From Streptomyces jeddahensis (lineage in GTDB: Bacteria; Actinomycetota; Actinomycetes; Streptomycetales; Streptomycetaceae), in assembly GCF_001642995.1 (NCBI RefSeq), contig NZ_LOHS01000061.1:117811-181810 (forward strand): a stretch of DNA of 64,000 nt. Direction: 5' to 3'. A model generated the notes under the pieces. The model had not been told where the DNA came from. It did no database searches and worked only from the letters and a program-made list of their open reading frames with translations. Position 1 is the stretch's first letter, and each line of letters begins with the position of its first letter. A program made the position numbers and the translations under genes. Positions 63,627-64,000 of the stretch are shown in pieces.

Positions 63627-63811
63627 TCAGCTCGACTGCTTGGTCTGGTTGGCTTTGCTGCCGGCGAGCCTATAGGACTCGGTTCCGGTGTCGATCAAGG
63701 TGGCGTTGAAGGTGAGCCGGTCCACGATCGCCGAGCAGAACCGCGGGTCGGTGAAGGTGCGGCTCCAGTCCGTGAAAGCCCCGTCGGATACGACCGGGCT
63801 GCTGTTCTTGT
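63627..63811 (-). pseudogene. IS21-family IstB ATP-binding protein, C-terminal remnant
   Basis: Leftward, about 60 codons match the IstB C-terminus: GAFTDWSRTFTDPRFCSAIV followed by DRLTFNATLIDTGTESYRLA. TGA at 63627-63629. Upstream of about 63811 the frame has no IstB similarity, and the Walker motifs and the istA transposase are absent. It is a scar of an IS21 element. Nothing recognisable remains from 63812 to the window end. Confidence 0.7.
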
Positions 63812-64000
63812 CCTCACGCCAACCGTGCCCGGCAGCGGTCTGCAGCTCGCCGCGTCGCGTCCACCCGGTTTCCCAAGGGCGGCCGCCCGTGCGCGGGGCC
63901 GAACAGGCCACCGCTGGCGACTACTTTGTATCGGGATCTTCCGGGCCGGGGGAGCGGGGCGGGCTGACCAGGGGGCGCGGCTGCCGCCGCTGGGAGGTCC

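Noticed and set aside
1..64000. Complete secondary-metabolite gene cluster, prophage or tRNA/rRNA genes
   Set aside because: No PKS, NRPS, terpene or RiPP core genes, no phage structural genes, and no cloverleaf or rRNA-like sequence were recognised.

Overview
The window is high-GC actinobacterial chromosome and almost certainly from a Streptomyces or close relative. The evidence is third-position GC bias, GTG/TTG starts behind GGAGG-type sites, several SpoIIE/RsbW-type phosphatases, CUT1 sugar ABC cassettes with LacI regulators, DUF2267 and DUF6221 proteins, and an LAxTG sorting signal. I see no rRNA, tRNA or CRISPR array. Gene ends and starts were chosen from frame, Shine-Dalgarno (SD) position and family alignment recalled from memory. 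No database search was run.

Layout. 1-820: 3' part of an MmyB-type XRE regulator. 976-8144: a stress-signalling block with a SpoIIE phosphatase divergent from a soluble poly-HAMP hybrid kinase that is translationally coupled to a stand-alone receiver. 8381-12209: a three-gene molybdenum hydroxylase (FAD, 2Fe-2S and Mo subunits). 12259-18414: two tandem paralogous GAF/PAS/SpoIIE/HATPase proteins. 18595-23773: a metabolic miscellany (SMP-30, APH kinase, DUF2267, MFS exporter, DHFR-like protein).

23934-36282 is a glycan locus. Cytoplasmic GH31, GH95 and GH43 enzymes are transcribed leftward, and a LacI regulator, a CUT1 importer and a GH63/MGH1-like hydrolase rightward. Between them lie three copies of the palindrome CGAACCGGTTCG and the C-terminal stump of a lost substrate-binding protein. 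39177-48273 is a second glycan locus, for fructan: a secreted GH32/LamG levanase-like protein divergent from LacI, CUT1 importer and intracellular GH32 genes. It has AAATCGGWTTA candidate operators and a perfect 16-bp hairpin between the binding-protein and permease genes.

The remaining stretches (36.3-39.0 kb, 48.3-63.9 kb) are a patchwork of small accessory genes and many decayed ones. The relics are a xanthine-dehydrogenase large subunit, a TetR regulator, a lipoprotein, an IS982-family transposase, an RCC1/LAxTG surface protein, a Crp/Fnr regulator, a prepilin peptidase, a DUF2278 protein and IstB. Inside this zone sits the most unusual pair: a 131-aa protein (53964-54359) and a 474-aa protein (54559-55983). 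Their C-termini share a motif resembling the RHIM/PP-type amyloid signalling motifs of bacterial immune-like receptors. The pair is a candidate two-component conflict or cell-death system beside an IS element.
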